Shown: positions 1 through 11,300 of the stretch, piece by piece
Numbering within the stretch: the stretch's first letter is position 1
Layout of the letters: the number at the start of each line of letters is the position of its first letter
Source of the DNA: Azolla caroliniana
Taxonomy: Eukaryota; Polypodiophyta
NCBI GenBank assembly: GCA_043228905.1
Contig: JBHGNT010000005.1
Span: 11,594,001-11,658,000, forward strand
Direction: 5' to 3'
DNA length: 64,000 bases
The notes under the pieces: model-generated
Seen by the model: the letters and a program-made list of their open reading frames with translations, nothing else
Databases searched by the model: none
Told to the model about the DNA's origin: nothing
Position numbers and translations under genes: made by a program

Positions 1-225
1 AACGCTTACAGGCAATCTTCCTTAGATGGTGCCAAATTAGTGGTGATGGGTGAAATATATGCAACTTTGATGAGAAAAAATGCCATGCAATTCTAAACAA
101 TGTAGAACAAAACAAAAATTAAATACTTTGTTACAAATTATTGGGCTATAGATAATCTTATGCACCATGTTGTATCACTTCTCTAGACATATCATATTGA
201 GAAACAAGTGTGTTTATGTCTCATA

Positions 226-654
226 TGTGGTTGAGAGATCAAGCTCAACTTAATATAGTTAGTTAGTCAACCATGTAATTTCGTAGTTACCTAGATAGTT
301 AGAAGTGTTGACTATAACACCTTAAATAGGACCTTGTACTTAAGTGAGATATTCTAGATCCTCCACTCCCAAGTACATTTAATATAGGACTTACACCCTT
401 GTACCTATATTCTCCTCACACATGTGCACCCTTGCACATGAGATCTATATATACCTAATTCTGGGTATTTTTGTATTTGATGATACTAATTTACTATAGA
501 GTTAATCATCCCCATCTTGTGTTGTTCATAAGTGTTAACTTCCTCTCTCTTTTCCTCTCACACGCATACACACACATATCACTTAATCTTCCACTTAACT
601 TAATCACATAATTAGGTACTAATTAACCCCTAGTTAATAACCTAATTCTTAACA
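226..654 (+). repeat. Ty1/copia 5' LTR
   Basis: The LTR starts near TGTGGTTGAGAGATCAAGC and ends ...CCTAATTCTTAACA, directly before a TAGTATCAGAGCG primer site. A TATA-like CTATATATACC lies near 446. The last 280 bp recur in inverted orientation at 1886-2165, which confirms the 3' boundary. The 5' boundary is less certain because the inverted copy does not reach it. Positions 1-225 hold no gene that I can recognise. Confidence 0.75.
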
Positions 655-669
655 TAGTATCAGAGCGTG
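655..669 (+). other. Copia primer-binding site (initiator tRNA-Met type)
   Basis: TAGTATCAGAGCGTG directly follows the LTR end. It matches the plant Ty1/copia primer-site consensus TGGTATCAGAGC at all but one of the first 12 bases. Confidence 0.8.
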
Positions 670-802
670 TGGTTTAGAAAATTCACTAAGCCCACCCAAC
701 TTCGTGATTGTGTGTTCGAGACGCCGACGACAAAATCCGACTATTCGCTACGTAGCACGTGATCGAAGGAAGGAAAGACGAGAAGGAAGACACTACGTCA
801 AA

Positions 803-1902
803 ATGAACACAGAAATGGGTAGCTCACTCCTGAGTGAAAAGCTAGATCGGAGCAATTATTTATCTTGGGAGCACAAGATGAACCAATACCTCGTCGGCCA
901 AGGGTATTGGAGCTACATCAACGGCGCAGAAGAAAATCGACCCGACCCAAAGAACGCCAACTACTCAACATGGGAGCACGCGGTGAGTCGAGTCATGTAT
1001 TGCTTGGCAACATGTGTCCACGACCACATGCGTAGCCACATACGAGACGCCAAGACACCTAAAGAAGCGTGGATGAACTTAAAAGAAACTTTTCGCTACC
1101 AACACGACCGACCGAAAGCTTCAACTCTAACAAGAGTTGAACACCATTTCGCAAGAAGATATGTCTATGTCGGACTACACCACCAAGATCAAGAGCATTT
1201 GCAACTCGCTTGGCTCAATCAACATAATCGTCGATGAAGATGGGATGGTTCAAATGTGCTTGGGTGGCCTCGCACAACGATTCGACTCGTTGAGGACGCC
1301 AATCTTAGCGAGAGAAAACCCTCCTTCGTTCTTCAACCTTCAATCAATGTTATTTGTCGAAGAGAACCACGTCCAAAACAAAAGCAAGACATCGGAAGCA
1401 CAAATGTTCTTCTCGAATTCGGATGGTGTCTAAGAACGAGGTCAAGGCGGTAGAAGAGGTCGATTCGACCCATCACACGAAGGGAACTCAAACCTTTGAC
1501 CACAAGATAGAAGCCATCGAGGAACAAGGTCGGCAAACGTGGCCCATTGCCTGCAACTATTGCGGGAAAATCAACCACCGTGAAGAGGAGTGTCGGAAAA
1601 AGAGAACCGAGTCGAATTCGACAAGCCAACAACTCACAAACTACGCCAACAACTCCGATTACGATGACTAGGGTGGTCTATTCATAATGAGACATAAGGT
1701 GAGCTCTATGTCAGTCTCCGACTCCATGAGCACCTCCAACTCGGAAGACATGTGGTTCGTCGACTCCAGCGCTTCGCATCATATGACGGCACACCAAGAG
1801 TGGGTCTGTGACTTAAGAAAGACAGACCGACCCAACTTCATAAAGACGGGAGATGACACCACACATCCCATTTGGGAAAGAAGGTTGTTAAGAATTAGGT
1901 AA
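803..1902 (+). pseudogene. Ty1/copia gag and start of protease, frameshifted and truncated
   Basis: The gag begins at ATG 803, with a UBN2/DUF4219-type start (EKLDRSNYLSWEHKMNQYL) followed by a tryptophan-rich capsid region to about 1130. The frame shifts near 1140-1240 and again near 1355. A CCHC zinc knuckle (CNYCGKINHREEEC) is encoded at about 1549-1590. A retropepsin start, WFVDSSASHHMT, follows at about 1753; the catalytic triad reads DSS rather than DSG. The gene stops abruptly at 1885, where an inverted LTR begins, so integrase, RT and RNase H are absent. It is non-functional as it stands. Confidence 0.85.
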
Positions 1903-2165
1903 GTAATTAAGCAAGGGTTAATTAGTACCTAATTATGTGATTAGTTGATAAGTGGAAGATTAAGTGATATGTGTGTGTATGTGTGTGAGAGGAAGAGAGA
2001 GAGAGAGAGAGAGAGAGAGGAAGTTAACACTTATGAACAACACAAGATGGGGGATGATTAACTCTATATTAAATTAGCATTATCATCATCAAATACAAAA
2101 ATACCCACAATGAGGTATATATAGATCTCATGTGCAAGGGCGCACATATGTGACGATAATATGTT
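1886..2165 (-). repeat. Inverted partial copy of the same copia LTR
   Basis: TGTTAAGAATTAGGT at 1886 is the exact reverse complement of the 5' LTR end. Similarity continues through the CT/GT-rich stretch (here an expanded GA microsatellite near 1991-2019) to GGTATATATAGATCTCATGTGC near 2120, then fades at about 2165. The junction at the terminal TG is what an LTR end joined into internal sequence looks like. Confidence 0.8.
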
Positions 2166-2490
2166 GAGAAATCATTGCGGAATATAAATCACAATGAACA
2201 AACTACTCGCTGAAATACGAAATTATAGAAATGCCAGAAAAGACAAGATAAACAATGGTGTACACGGAGATTTACTTGGAAACCCTAAAGCGGGGAAAAC
2301 CACGGGAACAGATTCTTCACTATACAAATAGTGGATATACAATACCAAGAGGAATACAACACTCTCTCGCAAGTGCATCAGCCGCACAGGGCTCTTCGCG
2401 TTTGCTGTCTCACATCCATTATCGTAGTGTATTTCGTATACTATATGAAAAACGTATAAAATAACCGAATGAATAAATATGAAGAAAAAG
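2166..2490. other. Unassigned AT-rich sequence
   Basis: No gene recognised. Short frames here have no family resemblance. The sequence lies between the inverted copia LTR and the gypsy-type LTR. Confidence 0.5.
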
Positions 2491-3245
2491 AGAGAAATAT
2501 CAAAATATATATTACATCCATAAGGCAAGACTCGAACCTTGTACGTCCATGTTAATAATATGAAGCCTTACCATTACACTAACATATCATTAGTACTAAA
2601 ATGTAGATGTCCCAGATAGAAAGGTAAGTTCATGCTAGGATAAACTTTAGGAAAACGCATGATAAAAGAAAAAGCTACACATGCACATCTAGCGTGCATG
2701 AACACTATAATCGATAAAAAACGCAGGACTTTAGAAAAAGCATGTTAGAGAAAGCATATAGTCTATTGATAGAAAAAGCATGGAGGGCATAATTAGAAAA
2801 AAAGCATGGATTGCCAAGACTCTCTCATCACTATATAAGGATGGGGAGCACGATGTAATAAGCGTGTGAAATATTTGGAAATTGGATATATTTCTAAAAG
2901 ACACCAATTAATAAAATATATTCGTGGGATTCACGAAATAAACTATACTCGTGGGATTCACGAGATTTCTATATCCTTCTCTTTCAATCTAAATTCATAT
3001 TCTTACATAAATATTGATTAATATAATACTTGTGGGATTCACAAGCTTTGATCTCTTTTCTCAATCTACTCTAATCTATTCTAAACTATTTCAATTTATT
3101 ACTACGATTACGATAAACTAAAACAACTATACTTGTGGGATTCACAAGTTTTTATCTCTCGTTTATATAATCTATTCATAATTAGACTCGTCTCAAATTC
3201 TTCTTCCTCCTAGTCCAAAACCCTAGTGGTTCCCACTTGACTCAC
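2490..3245 (+). repeat. Gypsy LTR (E family), right-pointing
   Basis: This LTR is homologous, in opposite orientation, to 20540-21410. Shared features are an antisense tRNA-like block, repeated 'aaaaagcatg' motifs, a TATA box (CTATATAAGG at about 2832), three direct repeats of CGTGGGATTCACGA and a terminal GGTTCCCACTTGACTCACG. The following CAACGATTTGGCGCCGAAAGG resembles the plant gypsy primer site TTTGGCGCCG. It faces a left-pointing pol gene, so it is not that gene's normal LTR. Confidence 0.65.
2519..2590 (-). other. tRNA-like block in E-type LTR (antisense)
   Basis: Read on the minus strand, the block has an A-box-like GTGTAATGGTAAGGC, a spacer, then a B-box-like GGTTCGAGTCTTGCC. It matches the block at 21072-21136. 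It does not fold as a clean cloverleaf, so I call it tRNA-like and not a tRNA gene. Confidence 0.5.
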
Positions 3246-4785
3246 GCAACGATTTGGCGCCGAAAGGCACGACGCCGCGCTAATTGTGTTGGTTGGCCCA
3301 TTCCGTAACACAAGTCGCATTCTTTACAATACGTGTGGGCATCCTTCTGTGTCGTCGGCCACGAGAGTCCTCCTTTCCATATCTTACAGGTGGTTGCCTT
3401 GCATGTGTAGTGATCCCCTGCTATTCCGCAATGAGCTTCTAGTAATACCACGCTCTTCTCATGCTGGTGTATACACCTTCGTCAGGTGCAGTTGCTCAAC
3501 TTATGATACAATATTCCCTCTAACAGACAAAAGTTTTAGCTTCTGAATGCTAGACACTTCTTTTCATCTGTACGAAGGCGTGGATGGAGCAACCTCGTAC
3601 TTAAGAAATAGGTCATTTCCTCCAGCCATTTGTCCGGGGAGTACATGCCTTCTTTGGCATCACTTGCCGAAATTCGCAGGATTCCAGTATCCGGAAAGTC
3701 ATCCTCCCCTTTGACCGCTTCTTCTCCATTTCCAATCCGGCTCAGATAATCGACCACTACGTGTTGGGTCCCTGTCCGATGCTGGATCTCAAACTCAAAC
3801 TCCTGTAACAACAGTATCCACGGGCCCAACATCCTAGTCAACGATTGTTTTGAGATGAGATAGAGTAGCGCCGCGGGGTCAATGCGAAAGGTGAACTTCC
3901 AGCCTAATAGGTAATGCCCACTCTTGTTTACGCTATATATAATTCCTAATGCTTCTCTCTCTATCATGGAGTAATTTCGTTCGACGTCTGTTAATTTGCG
4001 GCTGGAGTAGTACACTGGCCAATACAAGTTCGGCTTGGTTAGCTACATGAGTGTGCTACCGATGGCTATGTCGGATGCGTCCACAAACACATTCAATGGC
4101 TTCATCCAGACCGGAGGCTGTACAACTGGGGCCTGCGTAAGCATTAGTTTTAGGGCTACATATGCCTTGTCTTTTGTCATTGTCCATTTGAAGGGGGTGC
4201 GATGCACCCTTGCGTGTAATGGCGTGCTGAAATTTGCTAGATAGTGCAACATGTGGTTGTGCCAACGAATCTGCCCCACAAAGCCACTAAGGGCTTTTGC
4301 ATTGTGTGGGGTTGGGGCCTCAACGATGGCTTTGATTTTCCTAGGATCCACCGCAATACCTTCTCTACTCACTATGTTTCCGAGAAGGGCTCCACTCATG
4401 ACACCGAACACACATTTGACCATATTGAGGCTGAGACGTGCTGAACGACATCGCTCCAAGCATAGTCGTAAATGTCCTAAATGACCCGCTAGCACTCCAT
4501 ATACCACAAAGTCATGCAGAAAAACCTGCATGAATGCGAGGATGAACTCACCAAAAATTTCGATGATGATGCGTTAGAACGTTGCTGGGGCGGTCTTTAA
4601 CGTCATGACCACGGCTACGAACATGCCCCAATCCATTATGAAAGTGGTCTTTTCTTGGTCGTTTGGATGCATGTTATTACCGGTTAGGAACAAGGCATAC
4701 CCTCAGTCCTTCAGGGTAGATATCAAGGTGATCCTGGTGCAGGGTAGGAATTTGCGTAACGCGTGGAACGTAGTGACTTAGAGTG
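3242..4785 (-). pseudogene. Ty3/gypsy pol fragment: RT, RNase H, start of integrase
   Basis: Reading leftward, a decayed RT is recognisable from TLKTAPATF (about 4590) through MQVFLHDFVVYG. The catalytic Y/FxDD is altered to FLHD. The RT connection domain and thumb follow. RNase H covers about 4110-3690 (VFVDASDIAIGS, then SSRKLTDVERNYSMIEREALGI). The integrase zinc-binding region (about 3451-3242) shows HCGIAGDHYT and CKECDLC. The gene then runs straight into reversed primer-site and LTR sequence at 3245, losing the integrase core. Several frameshifts and stops separate the pieces. The RT N-terminus is missing at about 4785. Confidence 0.85.
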
Positions 4786-4792
4786 TGTTTAC

Positions 4793-5135
4793 TAAAGGCG
4801 TAAAAATGGAGATGTCTACAACCGAGCTCCGAATGTGCGTAACCACGCAACACGTATTCACCTTACACGCTTACGCTTATACAGTCACATAGAGACAACA
4901 AAGAAGAGACAAGAGATAAGAGTCAAAACTGAGAGAAGAGAGAAACTATATTAAATGACTATGCTCAGAATTGTGCGAACTCTTTACAATGTTCATATGC
5001 CCTTTATATACACAGGGCCTAGTCGGTTATGCTTCCCACGTGAACCGTTAGACGCGTTACTTCAACGCCTCTATTATAATTAATACGCTTCTTTATCATG
5101 TGTTATTTACGTTTGTCCTCTAATGGCGGTCAACA
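4793..5135 (-). repeat. Probable LTR separating coiled-coil gag gene from pol
   Basis: On the minus strand, a purine tract AAAGGGAGGAGGGG follows the coiled-coil gene, then TGTTGACCGCC begins a stretch with a TATA box (GTATATAAAGG at about 5014) and a CT-rich leader, ending near TTAGTAAACA. The gag-to-LTR spacer (CACTGTCCCACATGCGTGC) resembles the one before the 3' LTR of element F. No partner LTR was found in the window, so this is a probable call only. Confidence 0.45.
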
Positions 5136-5185
5136 CCTAGCACGCATGTGGGACAGTGCCTTGGCACGTCGGACCCCTCCTCCCT

Positions 5186-6646
5186 TTACTCGTCTTCCAA
5201 AATATCAAGGATATTTGTCATGGTTGGGATTGTCGTCGTAGTCACCTCTGGAGTGCCTGCCTGTTCCGTCGGGGTCTCATCCTGCTCTTCGGAGTCACTA
5301 TCCTTTAAGGTGATGGCTTCCATGTTCTTCATCTCTTCCATCCTTTGATGTTCACTTCCGATGTCGCACAACTAGCGGAACACTTCTTCTTGACTTTAAC
5401 CAAAGTCTTCCAATAGCTATGCCATTCCTTCGGTGTGACGATCAACCAACGTTTGGTAATCCTGCGTATTGTCATCGCACATTGTAACGATGAATTCTTC
5501 GCTTTTTTTATAAACACCCTTCCCCTCCTTTGACGACTTTCCCAATCCGCTCTATAAGCATGGAGTTCCACTGCTTGCGTCGCCCATCCGACCCATCCTT
5601 TATCTAATGCGGCTTGTACCTGGGTCGTAATCCGTTCATGCTTTGTTTGGAGGGTGCGTATATGATCCGTGCTGCAAGTTGTGCGGGCCTGTAAGTCCTT
5701 CAGAGCCTTCTTGAGGTTCTCAATTTTCCGCTTGTTAGCCACCACTGCTTCTTCATAATGCGTCTTCATTTGGGCCCAAATTTTCGACTCCTTGTCATGG
5801 AGCTCCTCCAGTTGGCCCATCTCATTGTTGAGGCGAATTTCGAGACCCCGACGGAGTTGGCGCTCGTTCTCGATTTGTTCATCATACCACTCGCGCTTTT
5901 TCTGAGCTGCTTCTCGTAACGCCGAATTGATGTTTTCCTTTTTTATTGGACTTCTTCGTGAAGCTTGTCCCTCTCTTCCTTTGTTCGGCCATGTGCTGTT
6001 ATTTCGACGTCGAGCTTGTCCTGAATCATCTTAGCCGCCTTGTGTCCTTTTGCTCGGATGTCCGCCTCTCTGTCTAACGACTAGTGGAGTTCTGATCAAA
6101 GGCGGTCAATCTCCGTTTCGGCTAGTTGCATAGCCTTTTTCGCCTTTGCTGCTATTGCTGCTTGAGCCTCTACCTCCTCCTGTACAGTTGTCATTTCGGC
6201 GTTGTGGGAGGTAGTAGCCGGAGGGTATTTCGTAGTAGTTGCGTTATTCTCCAACTGTGTGATGTGCTCCTGCACCTTATTTAATTGGTCCTGTGTTATT
6301 TTGATGGTTTTCCACACATTTTTATTCTTAATCGCCATGTCTTTGGCGCCCAGACCGACCCTTGCCAACTCCTTATGGACCTCCAGTAAGGCAACATTTA
6401 GTGGAGGGAGTTCGATTCCGACACGGTGGACCCCTGCATTTCGTTTCATGTCCACTTTTCCTAGTGGTTCTTCATCCTCACTCTCCGCCGCCTGTGTTAG
6501 TGCACGCTCGATCATTTGTTGTTCGGCGTGCTCCCCAGCCATTCGTTGAGACACTTTTATCTGTTGTGTTGCTAGGAATTCCACGAGTTCGTATGTCATA
6601 CAAAACTGCAACAATGCACAGAACTCATGGGCCGTATCCGGAATGT
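5186..6646 (-). pseudogene. Gag-like coiled-coil protein of a gypsy-type element
   Basis: Three conserved pieces lie in order on the minus strand: 6614-6096 (EHAEQQMIERALTQAAESEDEEP, then GIELPPLNVALLEVHKEL, then alanine/glutamate-rich coiled coil), 5820-5329 (coiled coil) and 5371-5186 (acidic tail ending MTNILDILEDE). They are separated by stops and frameshifts. The first piece matches 59905-60231, and the acidic end resembles the end of the element F ORFs (LEDE). The N-terminus is cut off by the insertion of LTR A at 6650 and continues, very briefly, at 20463. I cannot assign a capsid fold from sequence alone. Confidence 0.6.
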
Positions 6647-7040
6647 GCGGTGTCGTGAAGATCCGTCACTACGCGCGGATCGTGAGGCGGAACCGCCGGG
6701 GTTCTGGACCAGAAGGATTTAGAGTCGTTTGGCGAGAAAGTACTTAAGAAAGATTGGGAAAGAGAGAAGATGAGATTACACGATTGCTTTGATAACGAAT
6801 TTCTTCTTCTTAATTTTCATAAAAAAAAAACCGTGTTTTTCTCCTCCCCCTTCCCTCTTTTATAGATGCTCTCATGCATATGATGCATGTGAGGGTACAA
6901 GACATGCATAAATCGCATGTTTGCCATTTGGCGCTTAAGTATTACATGTGGTGCATGCTAACCATGTCACTCATTTTAGCACTCATGGATAAGAATTTAC
7001 ATGTAAAAGTACAATGATAGAAATATAATTTCAACTAAAT

Positions 7041-7110
7041 ATTATGGCTTAATGGTAAGCCATTTGACTCCTAACTTGGAGGTGCAAGGTTCGAATCCAT
7101 ACTTGCCCTC
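7041..7110 (+). other. tRNA-like block in LTR A (antisense to element)
   Basis: A box TGGCTTAATGGTAAGCC has a perfect D-stem (GGCT/AGCC). A hairpin CTCC-TAACTT-GGAG sits at the anticodon-arm position. B box GGTTCGAATCC lies within GCAAG...CTTGC. The same block is at 19743-19810. No acceptor stem is evident, so it could be a tRNA-derived Pol III promoter remnant rather than a tRNA. Confidence 0.6.
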
Positions 7111-7164
7111 CTTGTATATGTAAATATGTATATATTTTTTATATATTTATTTTATCTAGTGGTC

Positions 7165-7330
7165 GGTTCGCCGGATGCTGCCGCCGGATACCGGTGCCGC
7201 CGCCGGATGTCGACGCCGACGCCGAATACCGACACCGGGTACCGGTGCCGCCGCCGGATGCCGACGCCGAATACCGACGCCGGGTACCGGTGCCGCCGCT
7301 GGATACCGGTGCCGCATGCCGTCGGATCAC
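7165..7330. repeat. CCGG/GCCGAC-rich minisatellite in LTR A
   Basis: Imperfect tandem units of the type GCCGGATACCGGTGCCGCC and GCCGACGCC. The equivalent tract at 19870-20050 differs in unit number and order and accounts for most of the length difference between the two LTRs. Confidence 0.8.
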
Positions 7331-7724
7331 CGGCTCCATCGCCGGTCCGGTTTTGGTTGGCCAAAACCCTTTACGAGTAGCTAGCCACCTCCACTCTAAG
7401 TTCAAGTTACCTTGAACTCTCTATGCTCCACACATAGACACAAAAATAATGTCTTTTGCTCCTCCTTATATATGATGAGAGCCGTATTTGTCGTGCCTAT
7501 GTGGGATATCTCACAATTTTCTCTTTTCTTTTCACAAACTTTATACCCTCATATCTTGACATTTAGCTGTCCATTTCTCGTGTAATAAAGTGCATTCGAA
7601 ACCTCCATCATTTTGTACTTAGATATTAAAAATGTTATCTTCACAATTATTGTATTACATGATTCATACTCGATTTTGTACGTTTTATGGGATTTTCACA
7701 CTATTGCCGAAAATCTTCACGACA

Positions 7725-7858
7725 TCCACCCCCACCAAACCGCACGTCCTCCGGTACGTGCCAAGAAGAGAAGAAGTGAGATTTCGGCTACGATGATCAA
7801 TTAGATTCCGCCATGTCTTCATTTTCATTCGGCCTATTATGTTCATCGTCGAGGTAAT
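7725..7858 (-). pseudogene. C-terminal tail of gypsy A pol and polypurine tract
   Basis: Reading leftward across the B insertion, the A pol frame continues with an acidic tail (DYLDDEHNRPNENEDMAESN) and a stop. A GGTGGGGGTGGA polypurine tract then directly abuts LTR A. The frame is restored when B and one copy of its CGAGG duplication are removed. Confidence 0.75.
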
Positions 7859-7863
7859 CGAGG

Positions 7864-8000
7864 TGTCAGGAACTCTATTAAGGCAGAGAAGGAATTAGTA
7901 CTAAAAGAAGGATTAGTACTATTGTTGGGGAATAGTACTAAGACAGAGAAGGATTAGTACTATGAGAGGTGTCGAACTTTGAGAGAAGGAATGAGTGAAT

Positions 8001-8036
<36 letters not shown>

Positions 8037-8326
8037 TGATGCGAAAGATATATGTATTATATGACGGAAGATATACAACAGTAGTTAGAAGGCTTAAGAC
8101 TGGCGTTGAACCGATTTGGTTCGAACTAATGCCTTGCGCCTCCTTTTATAGTGTCTTCAGGAATACTCCTGAAGTTTCTAGAATGTTCCAGAGAAATCTG
8201 GAATATACATCTATTTCCCAATAAAACCTAAATGAAAATAATATCCTTCAAATTACAATTCATAACCTAATGGTAAAGTCTCGACCCGTGTAACAAAAGG
8301 TTATGGGTTCGAGTCTAGTTATGACA
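7864..8326 (-). repeat. Gypsy B 3' LTR
   Basis: In element sense, TGTCATAACTAG...AGTTCCTGACA. It is preceded by polypurine tract AAAGGGGGGATAG (8327-8339). A GA microsatellite lies near 8005-8031. The pol stop codon (8319-8321) lies inside the LTR. Confidence 0.95.
8260..8324 (+). other. tRNA-like block at the LTR B terminus (antisense)
   Basis: TCATAAC at 8260 is perfectly complementary to GTTATGA at 8318-8324, placed like a 7-bp acceptor stem. A-box-like TAACCTAATGGTAAAG and B-box-like GGGTTCGAGTC lie between. A competing long hairpin (CTCGACCC with GGGTTCGAG) is also possible. The block is repeated at 13571-13635. Confidence 0.55.
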
Positions 8327-11300
8327 CTATCCCCCCTTTAAAACGACGAGTTTCACGAGTCGTTTTGGATTGAGGACCCGGTTTCTCGGGATATCGTCGA
8401 TGGAAGTCTTCTAGAAGAGCACGAGCATTGGTCACATTCTCGATCGGTTCCCAAGTACGCTCGCTGGGACTATATCCTAGCCAATCGACTAGATAGTAGA
8501 GCTTGTTGCGAACAATCTTGGAATCGAGGATGGCAGCGACCTCATACTCAGGTCCATCTTCGAGCTCGATAGGAGGTGGAGGTTGTATAGTACGTCCTGG
8601 GATAGTGCTCTCGTGATAGGGTTCGAGGAGAGAACTATGAAACACCGGATGTATCCGAAGTTGCGGAGGTAGCTCGAGACGAAAAGCGACATCATTAATC
8701 TTCCCGATAATACGGAAAGGACCTAATCGCCGATAATCCAATTTCTCACATGGGCGAGTAGTCTTGATGTGTCGTCGTAGCAGCCACACCCGATCTCCAA
8801 TGTTAAAACTGGATGGAAGTCGATGACGATCTGCGTAGTCCTTGTGTGATTGTTGAGCTTGCTGGAGTTGAGTAGATAAATCCGCTTGTATCTTGCGTAA
8901 CCGCTCCAAACGATCCTCCGCGCAAGGATTTGTGGACACTTCTGGGGTTTCAAGGACACACCACCGGGGATGATATCCCGTATAAGCGTAGAATGGCGTG
9001 ACTTTAGTCGATGCGTGGATAGCGTTATTATAGGCAAATTCGGCGAACTGAAGAATATCTGCCCAGTCATTCTGATGATAGTTGAGAAAGCACCGCAGAT
9101 ACTGCTCTAGTGTTTGATTTGTTCGTTCGGCTTGACCGTCGGTTTGTGGGTGGTAGCCGGAGGAGAGGTTACAAGTGACCTTCAGCATTTTAAAAAGGTG
9201 CTTCCAGAATTTTGACACAAACTGGGGTCCACGATCGCTGATGATATTATCAGGGAGTCCATGATGCCGACATACTTCCCGCATGACAATTTCGGCGGTG
9301 TCTTCACTAGATATTTCTTTAGTACATGGTAAGAAATGAGCCATCTTCGTATATCGATCCACCACTGTGAGAATCGCACTGAATCCCTTAGAGACTGGAA
9401 GATCTGTAATGAAGTCAAGAGCAATGGATTGCCATGGCTTGCTTGGAATTGGTAATGGTTCTAATAAACCATATGGATGATGTCTTGGCATTTTCGCTCT
9501 GCAGCATGTATCGCAAGTCCGAACAAAATCTTCGACAAATTGTCGCATACGGGGCCACCAGAATGATCGTTGTACTAAATCTAATGTTTTAGTACTACCA
9601 AAATGTCCTGCTGTATATGTGTCATGGCAGTTTTGTACTACTCGAAGGCGGCAAGAACCATTAGGAACATACAAAAGTTCTTTAAAGAAGAGTAATCCAT
9701 CACAGTATTTGAATTGCCGATAATCCGTACCTGGTGATTGTGATTGTGAACATGACGCTCGAGAGGGGTCAATTTGTGCTAGTATAGCTTGGGCGAAAGC
9801 GTCAGTCTTCAAGTCCTCACGTATAGTATTGGTAATGTCGGAATCCACGGGCATGTCAAAGACCTGTGCTGCTTGCAGTCGTGCTGGACCCAAGATTACT
9901 TGCTTCTGGTTATCGAAAGCTGGCTCACCGGGACGTGGTGTTAGATACGAACGCCGTGATAATGCATCTGCCTTCCCTTGGTGCTTCCCCGGACGATATG
10001 TAATTTTGAAGTCGAAGCGTGTGAGGAAGTGGGCCCACCGAGCTTGACGTCGATTCAGTACACGAGCATCTTGAAAGTAGGCAAGGTTCTTGTGGTCACT
10101 GAATACAGTGACCTGATGAGGAGATCCCTCCAGGAAATGCCTCCATTGCATAAAAGAATCAACTATTGCTAATAGCTCTTTATCATGAATTTCGTAGTTG
10201 ATTTCGGCGGCGTCAAACTTACGGGAGTGGAAAGCCACAGGATGTAGCTTCTCGTCGTTACCCTGTTGTGACAGAATGCTCCCCAATGCGAAATCCGATG
10301 CGTCAGCTTCGATAATGAATGGTTTTTCCGGATCCACATGACCTAAAATTGGAGCTGATGTAAACGCCTTCTTAAGACTCTCGAAAGCCATGTCCGTCTC
10401 TTTAGACCAAATGAATGATTGTCCCTTCCTGGTGAGCTGTGTGAGAGGCAGCACAATTTTTGAGTAATTTTGTATGAACTTCCGGTAAAAATTTGCAAAG
10501 CCTAGGAAGCATTGCACATCCCGCACCGAACGCGGAGTGTGCCATTCTATCACCGTTTTGACCTTGGCTGGGTCCATAGATATGCCTTCTGAGGAGATGA
10601 CATAGCCGAGAAACTCCACTTGGTTGCACCCGAAACTACATTTCTCTAACTTTGCATACAGACCATGTTCTCGAAGTCGTTTTAGTACTAATAGTACATG
10701 AGAATCATGTTCTTCTTGGGTCTTGGAATAAACCAGTAGATCATCCAAATAGATGATCAAAAAATCATCCAAGAGATCTCGAAATATATCATTCGCCATG
10801 TGCTGGAAAACTGCCGGCGCATTAGTGAGTCCGAACGGCATGACCGTATACTCGAAGTGCCCATATCTGGTGCGAAACGCGGTCTTCCATTCATCTCCTG
10901 GTCGGATCCGTACGAGGTTATAGGCTCCTCGTAAGTCGATCTTCGTGAAGAACCTGGCACCGTTGATCCGTTCTAAAAGACTTGAGATAAGGGGAAGAGC
11001 ATACCTATTTCTTACTGTGACCTTATTCAAGCCACGGTAATCTACAACGAGTCGAAGCGAGCCATCTTTTTTCTTGACGAAGAAAATGGGTGCGCCGGTT
11101 GGAGATTTCGAATGCCGAATGAAACCGTTCTCCAAATTCTCCTCTATATAGGCTCGAAGGACTTCTAGCTCGGTTGGTGACAAATTGTAGATCGGCCCCC
11201 ATGGCGGCTCTTTTCCCGGTTGTAAGTCGATGGCGCAGTCGTACGGCCGATGATGAGGAAGTGTGTTGGCTTGTACTTTATCGAACACATCAGCATACTG

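Larger units (their letters stand above)
6651..7724 (-). repeat. Gypsy A 3' LTR
   Basis: TGTCGTGAAG...ATCTTCACGACA is nearly identical to 19353-20458; the main difference is an indel in a GC-rich minisatellite. In element sense it starts TGTCGTGAAGATTTTCGG. It holds a tRNA-like block, an AT-rich spacer and a CCGG-rich minisatellite (about 7165-7330). GCGG flanks both outer ends (6647-6650 and 20459-20462), a 4-bp target duplication. Confidence 0.9.

Noticed and set aside
7126-7405. Overlapping open frames rich in Arg/Pro/Gly in both strands
   Set aside because: They arise from the GC-rich minisatellite in LTR A and recur at 19828-20139 in the other LTR.
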